This document shows, one piece after another, positions 1 through 11,951 of a DNA stretch of 64,000 nt (positions are counted from its first letter, which is position 1; every line of letters begins with the position of its first letter). This DNA comes from Jaltomata sinuosa (Eukaryota > Streptophyta > Magnoliopsida > Solanales > Solanaceae). Below the pieces are notes generated by a model. It saw only the letters and a program-made list of their open reading frames with translations. It did not search any database and was not told the origin of the DNA. The position numbers were made by a program, and so were the translations under genes. The stretch lies in contig QJPP01000830.1 of the NCBI GenBank assembly GCA_003996215.1, positions 124,001 to 188,000 of the forward strand, written 5' to 3'.

Positions 1-734
1 ACGGAAGATACAATAAACTAATATAAGTAGAAGGGAGGGAAGAGAATAAAATACACAAGAATCCCCTAAGACCTGGTGTCAGTTAGTACAAGTGCTACTA
101 CAACTTAGATGTGCTAGATAGATACAAAAAAATACAAGCAATCTCTGAAAGTACAGTAGGAGACTAATCCAAAAGTAGAAGGAGATGGATCAACTCTGAT
201 CGCCAAGAACTCACCCAATGTCTCCAGTCAGCAACTTTGCACAAGGACAACAATCAACAGCGATAACCCGTACTAGGATCTGCATCAAAAAAAGATGCAG
301 AAGTATAGTATGAGAACCAAAACGTACGGTACCAAATATGAATCATCGGCCTACCGAGCTCAAACAAGATATACATATAATAAAAAGCGATTATAACCCA
401 AGGGTAAGAAAGATGAGTCAGAGAGAAATAGAATGGTAAGAACCTAGATAAAAGAAGAAATACCACCATAATATGAAAGACATAATCAATAATCCAGCAA
501 CAAACAATTGGAAATTCTCCAGTCCAGAAAGTATACCCAATAAAGAAAGCCAATTATACGCAGATTTTGATAGTAAAGATACACAAGGAATACCATAAAA
601 TGTGAGATGAAATGAATGAGATGAAATGAAATTAAATGAAATATGGCTAATGCAGTAATGAATGAAACCCTGAGTCACCTCATGGGCCACCATAGCTTAC
701 CAACTAATATCGTACCATATTACCTGGAATATCC

Positions 735-905
735 CTTCAGGCTGCCAGAGCTTATCAATATCAACCACACCACAATATCCTCGTATAATCAAGAAAACCA
801 AAGTATTCTAATGGTCCACTGAGCTTATCAATATCAAGAATACCTCAAAGTAAAACCCTGTATGACCGCAAAGGGGACCGCCAGAGCTTATCAATATAAT
901 CCCAC
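735..905. repeat. Threefold short repeat inside LTR1
   Basis: The phrase 'gagcttatcaatat' recurs three times, near 745, 820 and 885, at about 65-75 base spacing. Two copies are preceded by 'gcca' and one by 'act'. It looks like a decayed tandem repeat in the R/U5 part of LTR1. Confidence 0.6.
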
Positions 906-2647
906 AAATCAAAGGAAAGTAAGGTTCAGAACTGCCTCTCAGACCAAGTGCATAAAATAGAAGTATTTTCCCATTCAGAAGTTAGTAAAACAGTGATATA
1001 CCATTTCTCTTTAGTAGCATAACTTTATAGAAAAAGAGACCATTTTCCCTTGTTATTAAACAAACACAGTGATAAAAGTGGGACGCTCACCCTGGAGCTC
1101 CATTCATTTAAAAAGGAAGTATTTAGGGTTTTTAGACGTTAGCAACCAACTTAAACCAGTGAAATCTTTCCTTAATTTGAAAACCATTTGCTAAAAGAAG
1201 AGTTACTTATAAAACCACTGACCCAATCAATTCCTATAAAGTCATACCATTCAACTCCCGTCAATTCGTACCATAACCCAATCATATGCAAAAAAGGATG
1301 AAAAAATAATCATTCCAAATGTACGTATGAATATATGTGAATGCACGAAGTTATACCAAGATAGGGCGTTTCACCCTTCAATTAAAGAATGTACTAACCT
1401 GGACTCCCGCCTGCTCAACACCATGTCCTCAGGCCCACAACTACTCATACCAAAGCCAAACGTAAGAATATAACACGATAAGAACAGCCAGAAAGCTTAA
1501 GTAAGAACTACTCTACCACGAACTATACCCCAACGAGTGCTAAAGCCACCTATTCTAGTACAAGGACTAATAGGAAAACACTATTCTAACTACCAACCCC
1601 TAAGGGGCCCGCCTAAGGTAATCAACTAACTGGAACTAAGCATAAGCGTACAACAAATAGAAATTTAAGCAAAGCACAACCATACTGACCTGGCTCCTGC
1701 CAGTCCCCTCTCTGCTGCCTTGGGCCCACAAGTATATGATAAATAAAACACCAAACGAGCAAGAAATAATAATAATAGTAATAAAACAACCACAACGCCT
1801 ACTCTATCACGAACCCTTATCTAATTCTAGGCTAAGGCTCCCTAAATCCAGAAACCTCAACCACATACAACATAAACTAAGCTAAGGCATATAATTTCCT
1901 AAACCCAAGGATACTACACTGCCTATGCCAAGTTTTACGGGAGATCTACAACTTATACTAAGGATTCACAAGCCAGAATCTACTCGAAAGCCCCTAAATC
2001 ACCTATAAGGATCAATATGCCTACTTAGAACCGTATCTGAACCATAATATCCTACCAACTATTAGCAAGTTATTATAATTATACCTCATACAAGCAAAGT
2101 CTAGAAATACTAAACCATAACCTATCAAAAAAGTCAAGCACGCGCGCATAATCCAATGCATAAAGACTGGAGCCTATCTCCCCTGAGAAGCATCTGCAAG
2201 CATCCACACTGTCATAACAATACTCTACACGTCAATACAAAGCTAACGATACCCATATTTCTATAAAATTAGCCGGGTTTAAATTTGGGTCATAGGCAGG
2301 CTCGTAGGCCCCGCAACTTGAAACCAGAAACAAACTTCACCACGACGTCCCTAACCTCCCAAGAGTACATGATCAGAAATTGAGTAGAAACGGACCATCA
2401 ACAGGGCTAAAACAGCCCACAAAATCAAAAATTACAAATGGGAATTTGATGGAAGAAAACGGAATTAAAAGGGTAAACTTATCGGATTCAAAGTCAAAAA
2501 ACATACAAGGATCAACAATGAATTACCTCCAAGCAGTTGTGATGAACAATGGTGTTTTCATGGAGGTTTTGGAGCAAAGGAAGTGGAGGAACTGAGTTGA
2601 AATTTTAGAAGGAATGAGGGAGAAAGAGGGCTTCCAGCACTTTAAAA

Positions 2648-2905
2648 CAGAATGCACAGGCGCAGGTGTGCCCATGCAGCACACACGTGCGTAGGCGCGA
2701 TGGCACTGGCACAGGCGCACAGAAGTGAGGTGGGCGCTGAGGTGCAGGTGTGGCCCATGGCGCAAAGGCACTAGGGTGCTGGCATACTGAGGCAGGCTGG
2801 CATGCAGGGGCGCTGGCCTGGATGAAGGCGTGCGTATGTAGGCATGGCCCAGGCGGCGCCCTGGCAGCACACCAGCAGCCAACAACAACAGAAACATGCC
2901 CAAAG
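2648..2905. repeat. GC-rich modular block in LTR1
   Basis: A GC-rich island in AT-rich LTR sequence. Short words built on 'ggcgcaggtgtgcccatg' and 'tggcacaggcgcac' recur with variations. It occupies the U3 position that similar blocks take in the other LTRs of this window. The open frames here are by-products of GC content, not genes. Confidence 0.6.
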
Positions 2906-3577
2906 GCAGATTTTTAAGCGATGGGCCTCCCGGGACTCATTCGGGGTCCTGAGAATAAAAATGAGTTGACCTATTTAACTATAGATGGTGTTCCGGATCT
3001 AATAGAATCAAGGAAAATACCATCAGAGGTTGATTTAATGAAAAGTGGGCTCCACACCCAAAATCAACCTTTAGGCTAACAATTCCTAAAATGGAACTCA
3101 TGGGCCAAACTCAAGTTTAAAAGCCTCGAGACCCGAACCAATGGTCCCTCTAGCCTAAACTCAAAATTTTAGAGCTAACAACACATGTGGAAATTTCATC
3201 CGAGGTCGTCTTCTCTGAATGTTCACCAAAGTCAACCCTTCAAGCCCAACTATCCTCAAAACACAGAACGAGAGAAAATTCAAAGCTGAAAAGCTCTCGA
3301 ATATCGACTAAAGGTCCAACTAGACCAAAGTCCATGCTTCGGAGCTAGCAAAACTGTTGGAATTCAATTTCGAGCATGTTTTCCAAAAAAGTTGACCAAA
3401 GTCAAGGATTTCTCAAGTTAGAGTTCTAAAATAGGGAAATGGTCATAACAACCAAACGAACGACCTGGGCACCAAACGATCAATTCTAGAAAGTCATAAA
3501 TAACCTATAGCCACTACAGGAAAACTCGAAATGCAAAAAACACAAGGAAACAGAGAAATGACCTGGAGGGTTATTAG

Positions 3578-4287
3578 AATAAAAGGGTATGAGTCTTGCT
3601 TATTTGTGTTTATAATTGCTAATATGACATGGGTCTAGTGATTTCACCATATTTTAACTCTAAAATTGGTGGTTTCAAACATTGATTTAATTTACATAAT
3701 TGTGTTCTTACTTGAGAAAGGGGTTCATAATTTTGAATATGAAATTGCTAGTGGGTACTTGAGATTCCACTTAGATTGAGGCTAGAAATAGCTCACTTCT
3801 CCAGAAACACCCATTTAGGATCTAAGCTAGAGATAGTGTGACCTTCCCAAGCCTATATTGGTTGATTTATACCTAAACAATGGTGCTTGAATAAAGACCG
3901 TTGAATAAATGATTGTGAGATCAAAAGATTAACATTCATGCCTAACCTATGTTGTTTAGTGAGAATTTACGCAATTGAGCAAGTACATTGACCCGTGTTT
4001 GAGTCCCATCAGAAGCACATCCCTAGTCATCCTCTCTCTTGTATACACCTAATATTTACTTTATTGTTTGGTTTGGAATTTAATTGTGACAGATTCCCAA
4101 TTACCCCCTTTTTACATTATTTGTTATTTGGATAATCTACTCTCATTGTGAGGTCCTTTCTAGAGTCTAATTTGCTAAGCTACCATTCCCTATGGGATTG
4201 ACCCCGACTCCTGTTGGGTAATATAAATTTTATTTTTCTTAACGATCACAATCACCTCCTCTTGGAGAGTGTATTTGATCATTATCA
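3578..4287 (+). mobile_element. Athila-type 5' LTR remnant of element E1
   Basis: The sequence from about 3595 matches the 3' half of the Athila LTRs at 13690-14388 and 61020-61714. Shared landmarks are 'gggtctagt', 'gaggctagaaatagctc' and 'gaccccgactcctgttggg'. It ends in ATTATCA at 4287, followed by four A and the primer-binding site, as in the better copies. The first half of the LTR is missing at the junction with LTR1. Confidence 0.8.
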
Positions 4288-4291
4288 AAAA

Positions 4292-4309
4292 TGGCGTTGT
4301 TGCCGGGGA
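4292..4309 (+). other. Primer-binding site, tRNA-Asp type (E1)
   Basis: TGGCGTTGTTGCCGGGGA differs by two C-to-T changes from the complement of the 3' end of plant tRNA-Asp (TGGCGCCGTTGCCGGGGA, from memory). It lies four bases after the LTR end, as expected for Athila-type elements. Confidence 0.8.
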
Positions 4310-4521
4310 ATGGCTTATGAGTTGCTATTTGATTGTGAATTGACATCACCTTGTAGAGTTTGTGTTCATTTTTACTTTGTTTGTTGGTTGTGTTGGTTTG
4401 AATAGGTGGTTTACAGAAACTCCTCAAGTGCTAAGGCCAAATACTTCTCGCTCAACCCACTGTACTTGTGAAGGTGACTTTAGTAGACCTTAAGTTTATT
4501 GTGCAAGGAGCCGAGGGGGCA

Positions 4522-5118
4522 ATGGGTGACACCTCTGCTAAAGAGATTGATGAATGGAGAAAGAATGGTACATGAAGGGATAAAGAGCTATCCATCATTT
4601 CAACACTGCTTGAATTCATGGCCATGAGTGTGGTAACACACCCGATTGAAACAGTTAACACTATTGGTGTTGTTGGGGCTATAAAACTAATAGAAGAGGT
4701 GGATGGTTCTAATGAAAATAGTGAGGAAGATTTGGCTGCAAACTATGAGATGGGTTCCCATGAAAGTCTCCAAAAAGTGAGCCCAAGTTTGGGGAGACAT
4801 GATCATGGGAATCAAGGTCGAAACAAACGAAATGGTATCTCTAGAATTGAAGATATGCTTGCAAAAGTATTGGAGAAGGCAGTGTCCACCGATGAAGGCG
4901 TCAGGGAGTTGAAATATGAACTTGGGGGTCTAGCTCAAACCGTGAACTTGCACTCCATCGCTATCAAACGACTTGAAGAAAGAATGGTATGGCTCACTTC
5001 TCAATTTGAGTCTAAGCAAATCAAGGGAGATGAAGGAATGGGTGATATGAAAGACCCCACTGACCCCGTGGAGATTGCAAGCCTGAATACAAGTAAGCCT
5101 AGAAACAGGAGGCCTTAG
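4522..5118 (+). pseudogene. Gag-like protein of Athila subfamily, no capsid core (E1)
   Basis: Starting from ATG 4522, this frame has an in-frame TGA at 4573 and then runs open to 5118. It contains the motif TSAKEIDEW, then LLEFMAM, an acidic stretch, and a C-terminal part with 'IEDMLAKVLEKA', 'GVRELKYELGGLAQTV' and 'HSIAIKRLEERM' that resembles a coiled coil. That C-terminal part aligns with the gag C-terminus of elements C and D. The canonical Retrotrans_gag core of C and D (PFSLTG..A..WL, SRFFPPS, FKKKLLLC) is not present. Only about 230 bases separate the PBS from this frame, so the core cannot be hiding upstream. Element A has the same arrangement. Known: gag packages element RNA. Inferred: this subfamily has a shortened or replaced gag. 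Confidence 0.65.
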
Positions 5119-5214
5119 GTAAATGGTGTGTCATAAGCATTAAATCATATGAACAAGGTGCCTAAAGTTTGAAAACCTTTCCCTACATGTCCATCTCTTT
5201 TGCCTTAACGTTTA

Positions 5215-6299
5215 TTGCAAGAAAAAAGGGGTGAGACTCCAAGAGACTTTGAATCTATGCTGAAGAGTATCACCATCAACGTTCCAACGAGTAGTGCTTT
5301 CAACAAAATGCCTGAGTATGCCAAGTTTATGAAAGAGATGTGCACTATATGCAACTTTGTAGAATGTGGGGTTGTTCACATGTCCCCTAAAAGTAGTGCA
5401 ATGTTATCGGGCGACTTTGTTAATGATGAGGTGACTCTGGGTGTGTACACTGTTTGTGATGCAAATGGACTGCACAAGACTAAAAAATTGGTGTGTGATG
5501 AAAATACAAGTGTAAACCTGATGTCGCTAGCCATTTTTAGAAGGTTGGAGCTTGGGCAACCTATCATCACAGATATGAAGTTTCTCACGATGGATCGGTC
5601 GATAAAGCACCCTATGGGGGTTGGATACAATATTTTGCTAAAGGTGGGTTGACTTGTGTACCCTATGGATTTTTTTGTGTTTCATCGCAAAGGGAGCTTT
5701 GAGATACCAATTGTCATGGGGAAACAAAGCCTTAAAATAGGGCGCACTTTGAGTGAAATAGACTCGGGAGAATTAAAATTTTCCATGAATGAGGAAGAGG
5801 CAACCTTTGATTTGTATAGGTCTATGAAACAACCGAATAACCTTCAAATGGATTTTGCAATTGGCAAGATTGAGGAAAGAATTTACCAACACGTAAAAGA
5901 GGGGTTCATCGATGAAGCGTTAGAAGTGGTGTTGTTAAATTATGATTGTGAAGGGATAGAAGAATATGATGAGATTTGTTGTGCTTTAGTGGGAATGGGT
6001 TCCTACTCCTATCCCCAAAGAAGCTTGATCTCAACTTGAAGAATAGGAAAACACCTCCCTCCAAACCTTCAATTATTGAACCACCTACATTAGAGCTCAA
6101 GCCATTACCATCTCTTTTAAAGTATGCCTACTTGCATGCTAATAAGACCTTGCCGATCATCATCTCCAACAAGTTGAGTGATAAACAAGTAGAGGCATTG
6201 CTCAGAGTGTTGAAGAAGCACATTCATGCCCTTAGATGGACTATTGCCTACAACATTGACATACCCCTGGGGATATGCACGCACAAAATAAATCTCTAA
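5215..6299 (+). pseudogene. Protease region and RT leader, Athila type (E1)
   Basis: One frame covers 5215-6039 with an in-frame TGA at 5650. A shift then leads into 5976-6299. Early motifs are 'SITINVPTSSAFNKMPEYAKFMKE' (in part) and 'MCTICNF'. The active-site region reads CDENTSVNLM, where Athila-type proteases usually have a D-x-G-A-S pattern, so the glycine is missing. The second half has 'GELKFSMNEEEATFD', typical of the end of the protease domain. The following linker (PTLELKPLPS..L.YAYL, then LSDKQVEALLRVLKKH) is the usual lead-in to the Athila reverse transcriptase. Two breaks make it a pseudogene. Confidence 0.75.
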
Positions 6300-6347
6300 G
6301 AGGAAAGCGCCCCTTCAATTGAGCATCAATGTAGGCTGAACCTGCCT

Positions 6348-7299
6348 ATGCAAGAGGTGGTGAAGAAGGAGATTATTAAGTGGTTAGATACCGGGGTAGT
6401 CTTTCCTATCTATGATAGTACCTGGGTCAGTCTAGTTCAGTGTGTGCTAAAGAAGGGTGGAATTACTGTCGTGCCGAATGAAAAAGATGAGATGATAGGC
6501 CTCAAACCCGTGACTGGATGGAGGGTGTGTATGGATTACAAGAAATTGAACTCATGGATGGAGAAGGGTCACTTCCCTCTCCCATTCATGGATCAAATGC
6601 TCTATAGATTAACTGGCTGTGGTTTTTATTACTTTCCTGATGGTTATTCTGGCTACAACCAGATCTCAATCGCCCTGAAAGATCAAGAGAAAATAACCTT
6701 TACATGCCCCTATGGGACTTTTGCATTCAGAAGAATGCCCTTTGGATTGTGCAATGCCCTGGCTACCTTCAAACGGTGCATGATGTCAATATTATCATAT
6801 ATGGTCAAAGATACTATAGAGATCTTCATAGATTATTTCTTGGGAGTTGGGGATGAGTTTGGTGATTGTTTAGAACACTTAGAGGAAGTGCTTAAACGAT
6901 GTGAGGAAACAAACTAAGTGCTGAATTAGGAGAAGCGCCATTTTATGGTAAACAAGGGGATAGTATTGGGGCATAAAATATCTGAAAAACGTCTTGAGAT
7001 TGACCAAGCCAAGATTGAAGTCATATCCAAACTACCCCCTCTGAAGACTGTAAAAGGGATAAGGAGTTTCCTGGGTTATGTGGGGTTCTATAGGCACTTC
7101 ATCAAGGATTTCTCGAAGGTGGATTATCCCTTGTGTAAGTTGCTTGTAAAAGAAGCCAAATTTGAATTTGATAGTAGTTGCATGACTTCCTTCCTCACAT
7201 TGAAAGAGAAGTTAACATCAACCCCCATTATCATTGCACCGGATTGGAAAAAATAGTTTGAGCTTATGTGCTATGCTAGTGGTGTGGCTTTGGGGGCAG
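6348..7299 (+). pseudogene. Reverse transcriptase / RNase H start, Athila type, truncated (E1)
   Basis: This is Ty3/gypsy reverse transcriptase in two frames (6348-6917 and 6945-7256). Recognisable motifs in order are WVSLVQCVLKKGG, WRVCMDYKKLNSW, FPLPFMDQML, DGYSGYNQI, FTCPYGTFAFRRMPFGLCNA, the catalytic box, CLEHLEEVLKRCEETN, GIVLGHKIS and RSFLGYVGFYRHFIKDFSK. The catalytic box reads FIDYF, not F-x-DD-F, so the second aspartate is gone. A stop occurs at 7254-7256 (AAA AAA TAG), then ELMCYASGVALGA marks the beginning of RNase H. The element is cut at 7299 by a B-family LTR. Everything after the first RNase H residues is absent. Confidence 0.9.
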
Positions 7300-9223
7300 T
7301 ATCACATCCCGAGGCTACCCCCTGGATGTAACATGGAACCCATGCCACGAGTGTCCCAAGTTAACCCTTGGCCATAGCATACTCAGTCATTCATAAAAGA
7401 AACATGGCGGAAGAATAAATAGAAAGTTAGGCAACCCAACACATAAATGATAAATCAAGATGAAACAAAATCCGAAACAAGAGACTCGAATATTGTCTAT
7501 GTCTGAAAAGCCTCTACATATGACATAAGGAGTTTCTAGGACAAGACCCTATCTAACTTAAGGTATGAAAGTAAATAACCAAAAACTAGCTAGAATCATA
7601 ACTAGCCCTCGAACAATGAGGACTCACAAACACTGACTGGAAACGGCCTGCGATCTCTAGCCATGTGCCTGAGGGAGGGAACCTGAATCTGCATCATCAA
7701 GAGGATGCAGCGCAAAGTATAGGTCAGTACTATAGGATGTACCGAGTATGTGAGATATGCATGATAATGATAAAAACATACTTAAAACATGCTTAAGATG
7801 AGCTCGTTCGTAAAAGAGGTAGCATAAGAAATTATAAAGATATAAAACATAAAACATGAAGTAAAGTCAAGATTCAAAGTAAAGTATCATATAACTTCAT
7901 ATCTTGAAAATAATCATGTGGGAGTTTCTCTTAACCGACGTAAGCCATGCTGATCTATATGAAGTCCAGTGTCATGCACCCACACTGAAAAAGGTTGTCC
8001 TAACTGGCCAAGGTTAGAACCATGTCATAAGGATCCTTTCATAAGCCACAGAGGGTAACGTAGTTTTAGACTTGGGTTATCTAGAACCCTCATCGCTCGG
8101 TGCTAAATACTACTCCCAAAACATATAACATAAGGCTCACATACATGTGACATATCTAGATATCGAAACTTGTTCATAAATATGTTCATACCCCGGATCT
8201 TTATACTACTCACGAACCTTGGTTTAGAAAATGATTCATGAGCATTGATGGCACATCGGGTGTCTTGTCTTGCATAATAATTCATAACTTGAAAACTTGC
8301 ATGGCACTAGTTCAATTTCATAATAACATATACTTTTATAAAACATAGGAACTAGGCATGCACTTGCTTGAAATTCATGAAAACATGCTATCAAATACCC
8401 AATTTACTTAAATCAATTTATGCATGTAGAATTTGCCATAATTATCCTTCAATTTGAAATAGGAGTTCATATGTAAAAACCCATGCAAAATCATGCAATT
8501 TATTAGTAATTCCATCATAAAATCATGAGAAGGCAATTTATAGCAAAACCCATAAAGAATTGGGTAAGAACCCTAATTTGAAAGTTCATGAAATCAAAAT
8601 AAAGATTAGGAGTTTTGGGCACAAGGGTGAAAGGAACCCATTGTTGAATACCCACATACCTTGATTGAAGCTAACCCACTTGAAATTGAAAAGAAAAGGA
8701 AACTCTAATTTGGAGCTTAAAACTTGGAGTTTGAAGAGGTTCTTTTCCCTTTTTGGAGGATGAATGAGGTAATGAGAAGGGACTTAGATTAATAGGTGTA
8801 GAAACCCTACTAAAAGTTTCCAAAATGACCCCACATAGGAGTTAAAAGGGTGGGTAATTATAAAACTACCCCTGGGATTTAATTAAGAAAAGCTAGTAAA
8901 AGGGGTCGGCTTCAGGAATCACGGGTCGGTTCCACGGGTCATAGTTTGAACCACGACTCGTGCTTCCCACTCGTGGTTCTTGGCCAAATGATTCAAACTG
9001 CAGAAGGCATTCTATGGGTCTACAGGACGGACCCTTAGAATGGATTATGATTCGTAGAACCAATTTGTCATTTCTAAGGGATTTGGCAGGCCTCTGATCA
9101 GGTTCCATGAGTCAACAAGATGGACCGTAATTCAAACTATGGTTCGTAGTCTTGACTCGTGGTTCTTGGAATTTAGTCAGTCCTCAGGTATGGTTCCACG
9201 AGTTGACAGGATTGGCCGTAGAC
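7300..9223 (-). mobile_element. B-family LTR, truncated, inserted in E1 pol
   Basis: The sequence starts at TATCACATCCC, equivalent to the TGTCACGCCCC terminus at 22307 and 27167. It stays alignable with 22307-24050 (gaggctaccccctggatgta, catagcatactcag, agcctctacat..gacataaggag, accgagtatgtgag). The last part, 8890-9223, is a GC-rich block. The LTR start (minus-strand TGTAACACCCC) is not reached because another LTR (J) begins near 9224. The insertion point falls inside E1's RNase H, after GGCAG. Confidence 0.8.
8895..9223. repeat. GC-rich modular block in the 7300 LTR
   Basis: Repeated short words based on 'ggttccacgggtc', 'cacgactcgtg' and 'gactcgtggttcttgg' occur about six times, many as partial inverted repeats. 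The position matches the block at 24056-24232 in the sister LTR, but the word itself is different. Confidence 0.65.
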
Positions 9224-11951
9224 TGTGCTTTATCACATTTTTCACTTTCGTTTATTTTAAAAAGAAAATGCAACTTCATTTTTGAAATGATTTTGACTTG
9301 TATTAAACTCAAAAACTTATAAAATCTTCAAATTTAATTAAAACAGAGTCACCACTTAATTAATTTAGGAAAATTAACAAAACCTTTAAAAAATTCTAAA
9401 ATCTAAACAAATAATTTTTTTTAAAAAATAAAGAGATTAAGGGTAAGAGGTTCTTATTAATATCCCGAGAAGGTTTCGAAGGCACTTGGGATATCCGCTA
9501 ACTCGCGGTTATCCAAATTTATTTAAAAATAATTTATTTTTGACTAACTCTTGAGAAGATCCCGATTTGTTTATCTTGAGAAAAATAGCTTGTTTTTAAT
9601 TTGATTTTAAGAAACATAGAAGATTTGACTGGATTAAAGAGAGTTGGTACTTATATTTCAGGAAAAGAAAACATGCTCTTTTGAAACCATTCTGTAAGCG
9701 TAATTCGTTCATATGGAGACAGTAAATGATTTTAAGAAATAAAACAAGAACGTTTACTCGTTTGGGGTAACTTAACCAAGTTAAATGTTAGTCCAAATTA
9801 GTACAAGAGAAAGATTAAGCCTTTTGGCCTAATCAATTTGGACTCTAGTCCAATAATCCTGTCCTAAATCTAACTTGAGCTTTAAGGCCCACTTCGCTGC
9901 TTTTGGACCTTTGGTCCCATTTCTGTCAAGTCTGGTCCCTTTGGACTATTACCGCTGTTACAGTTGTTTCGTCATGGGCTTTAGCCCATTTCCTTTGTAT
10001 ATCAGCCAATGTACAGGCTGTATATTACTGTTTGCTTGTTTCCAGATTCGTATATCAGCTTCCAATATCGCATAGTAGTCCCTTTCGGACTTGGCATGGT
10101 TGACTCAAGCGTGTTGGGCTGGCTAGCCCAATGAGATGCGAAGGAATGAGTCCGAATGGACTCAAATATGTTCATGCAAAGGAAAGAACATATGGATTAG
10201 TAATTTCATTACGAATTTAAAATACACTCAAATAATTGCAAGGATAATCACCAATGGGAGGTGATACAAGAGAAAGAAAGAAAAGAAAATCACAGATGCT
10301 AAGGAAAAAATCAAATTTTTGAATGGAAACACACTCATAAAACAACAGCTTTAAAACAAAATAAGAGAAGAAACCTATTTTACAGAACACACTCGACATC
10401 TTACTAGTCACATGAAAATTTTTATCCTCACACAAATTTAATCAAGCAGGGAAGACGATGATCAAACAGCCTAGTCACTCGATAAACTTATGCTAACTTA
10501 AAATCTTTCAATTAACACCTAGGAATGAATCTTCAGGCTAATGGGAATTATAAAAAATTGGAAGAAAGAAATCAAACATCAGTACAAAGATTTTGAGGAA
10601 AAGAGAAGAAAAATCGATTCAAGCAGATGCAATGACATGGTTTTGTCAACTAGCTTAATCGTGGTGTCAAAACAAAAGCAGCCAAGTGAGGTAAACAATC
10701 GGTTCTAGCCCACAGTTAAGTTCTCGAGTAAAATTAGATAGAAGCGATGCAAAGAACCTACGTAAGAGCATGCTAGAGAGAGATGAAAACAACCCAGGTC
10801 ATACTCGATAAACATATAGCAGATAATCATCAACACATACGGAAATCAAATGCTATATATCATTTAAAGGAAAAAGGGCAGATTTCTTTAGGCAAAGCAA
10901 CAACATATTCCAACTATGTACTTGAACAATAAGTATAAAGAGAAGGGAAAGTAAACAATCAAAATCCATAACAAAATTTAGTCAAGTTATACTCAACTAA
11001 GCAAAACAAACAGATGAAGCGATTTATGCTGATTCTCATCTATTCGATACTACCTATAGATCATCTTATGTCGAGAAAAGATGAATATACATATATCACT
11101 AATCCTCAAACAAATTTAACAAAATCTAATCATACCAAGGAGTCAACCAAACTCATCAAAAACCATCCTCATTTATGCTTAGTAAACTAGTATTTGAGGA
11201 AAATATTTAAGCAAACTCAAAGCGATATCCATATAAGCACATAACTCTCGTAAAAATGTAACCAACTTCCAGTGAAGGTTTAACAATTTGAAAGAAAATA
11301 GCAGCAACCTTAACTCCCAAAACAGACCCCTTATTTATCCTAATACGCACAAGTATTACCCCTCCCCCAAAAAAGGCCAGCTTAGAAACCAACATGAGAA
11401 ATTCTAAATAACGAAACCATAACTCACAACATAACCAGCCTAAAACCAGAAGAAATATTTCTAAAGAAAGGAGAAAAAAGAACAGAAATCTACATCATAC
11501 TACAAGGAGATGAAGAAGAGAAAGAGTAAAGAAAGAGATGAGGGATTTACCTTTTTTGGAGCAGTGACCGGGACCACGAGCCTCGTCGGAGAGATTTCAA
11601 CCACAGGAGTTCCACTAATTTCATCGAAACTTGACTTTTAAAGTGTTTTTTTCTTTCTAGGATTCTTGGTTACATAGGATTAGAGAAATGCTTCTCCAAA
11701 ATCCTTAATTTTTCCCCAAAATTCTGCTACCTCACACAATGAAAGGGGAGGGTTTTTATAGGAGAAATTCTTGTGAACATGGGGGAAAGCAGAGGGGCTT
11801 TTTGGGAATTTCGTTTGAGAAATTTCAAATTCCTTCAACGGATAAACCTGGCTAGAAAAGGATTTGCACGAAATTGTACCAATCCTTCATTGATTTTGTG
11901 GAGGTGATGCTACATAGGGCTTTTTCTAGAAGTTTCGCGGCCTTGACAACA
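9224..11951 (-). mobile_element. Long LTR-like sequence J, family not identified
   Basis: This is a non-coding 2.7 kb block. Its ends can be read as TG...CA on the minus strand (start TGTTGTCAAGG at 11951, end near 9224). A minus-strand TATAAAAA lies at 11753-11760, about 200 bases inside the start, as in an LTR with a U3 promoter. The 9340-9510 stretch ('acagagtcaccacttaatt', 'gtaagaggttctt', 'aaggtttcgaaggcact') resembles LTR sequence I associate with Ogre/Tat-type plant elements, but this is from memory. No target duplication or coding interior is visible, so boundaries and family are tentative. Confidence 0.4.
11753..11760 (-). promoter_or_regulatory. TATA-like box in LTR J
   Basis: Minus-strand TATAAAAA, followed by CCCTCCCC. 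It is the only clear promoter-like signal in this block. Confidence 0.4.

Larger units (their letters stand above)
1..3577 (-). mobile_element. Tekay/Del-like LTR (LTR1), end cut by window edge
   Basis: Read on the minus strand, this is a long LTR related to those of element T. The stretch at 1-400 aligns with 28060-28440 and 36040-36440, including the landmarks 'cctaagacctgg' and 'gtaccaaa..cggtacc'. The high-coordinate end (about 3560-3577) matches the LTR start seen at 30700-30726 and 38795-38818 (minus-strand TGTAATGACCC-like, here decayed). Comparison with T suggests about 160 bases of the LTR lie before the window. Its length of about 3.7 kb is closer to S1 and S2 than to T. No PPT or coding interior follows at 3578; an Athila LTR tail follows directly, so this may be a solo or truncated LTR inserted in E1. 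Confidence 0.75.

Noticed and set aside
254..693. Hydrophobic minus-strand frames rich in Tyr and Phe (also 28388-28672, 36283-36471)
   Set aside because: These come from AT-rich R/U5 sequence of Tekay-like LTRs, are found in each copy with different breaks, and show no domain.
2523..2903. Open frame of 126 codons on the minus strand
   Set aside because: It lies across the GC-module block of LTR1; low-complexity Pro/Arg/His-rich translation without any domain.
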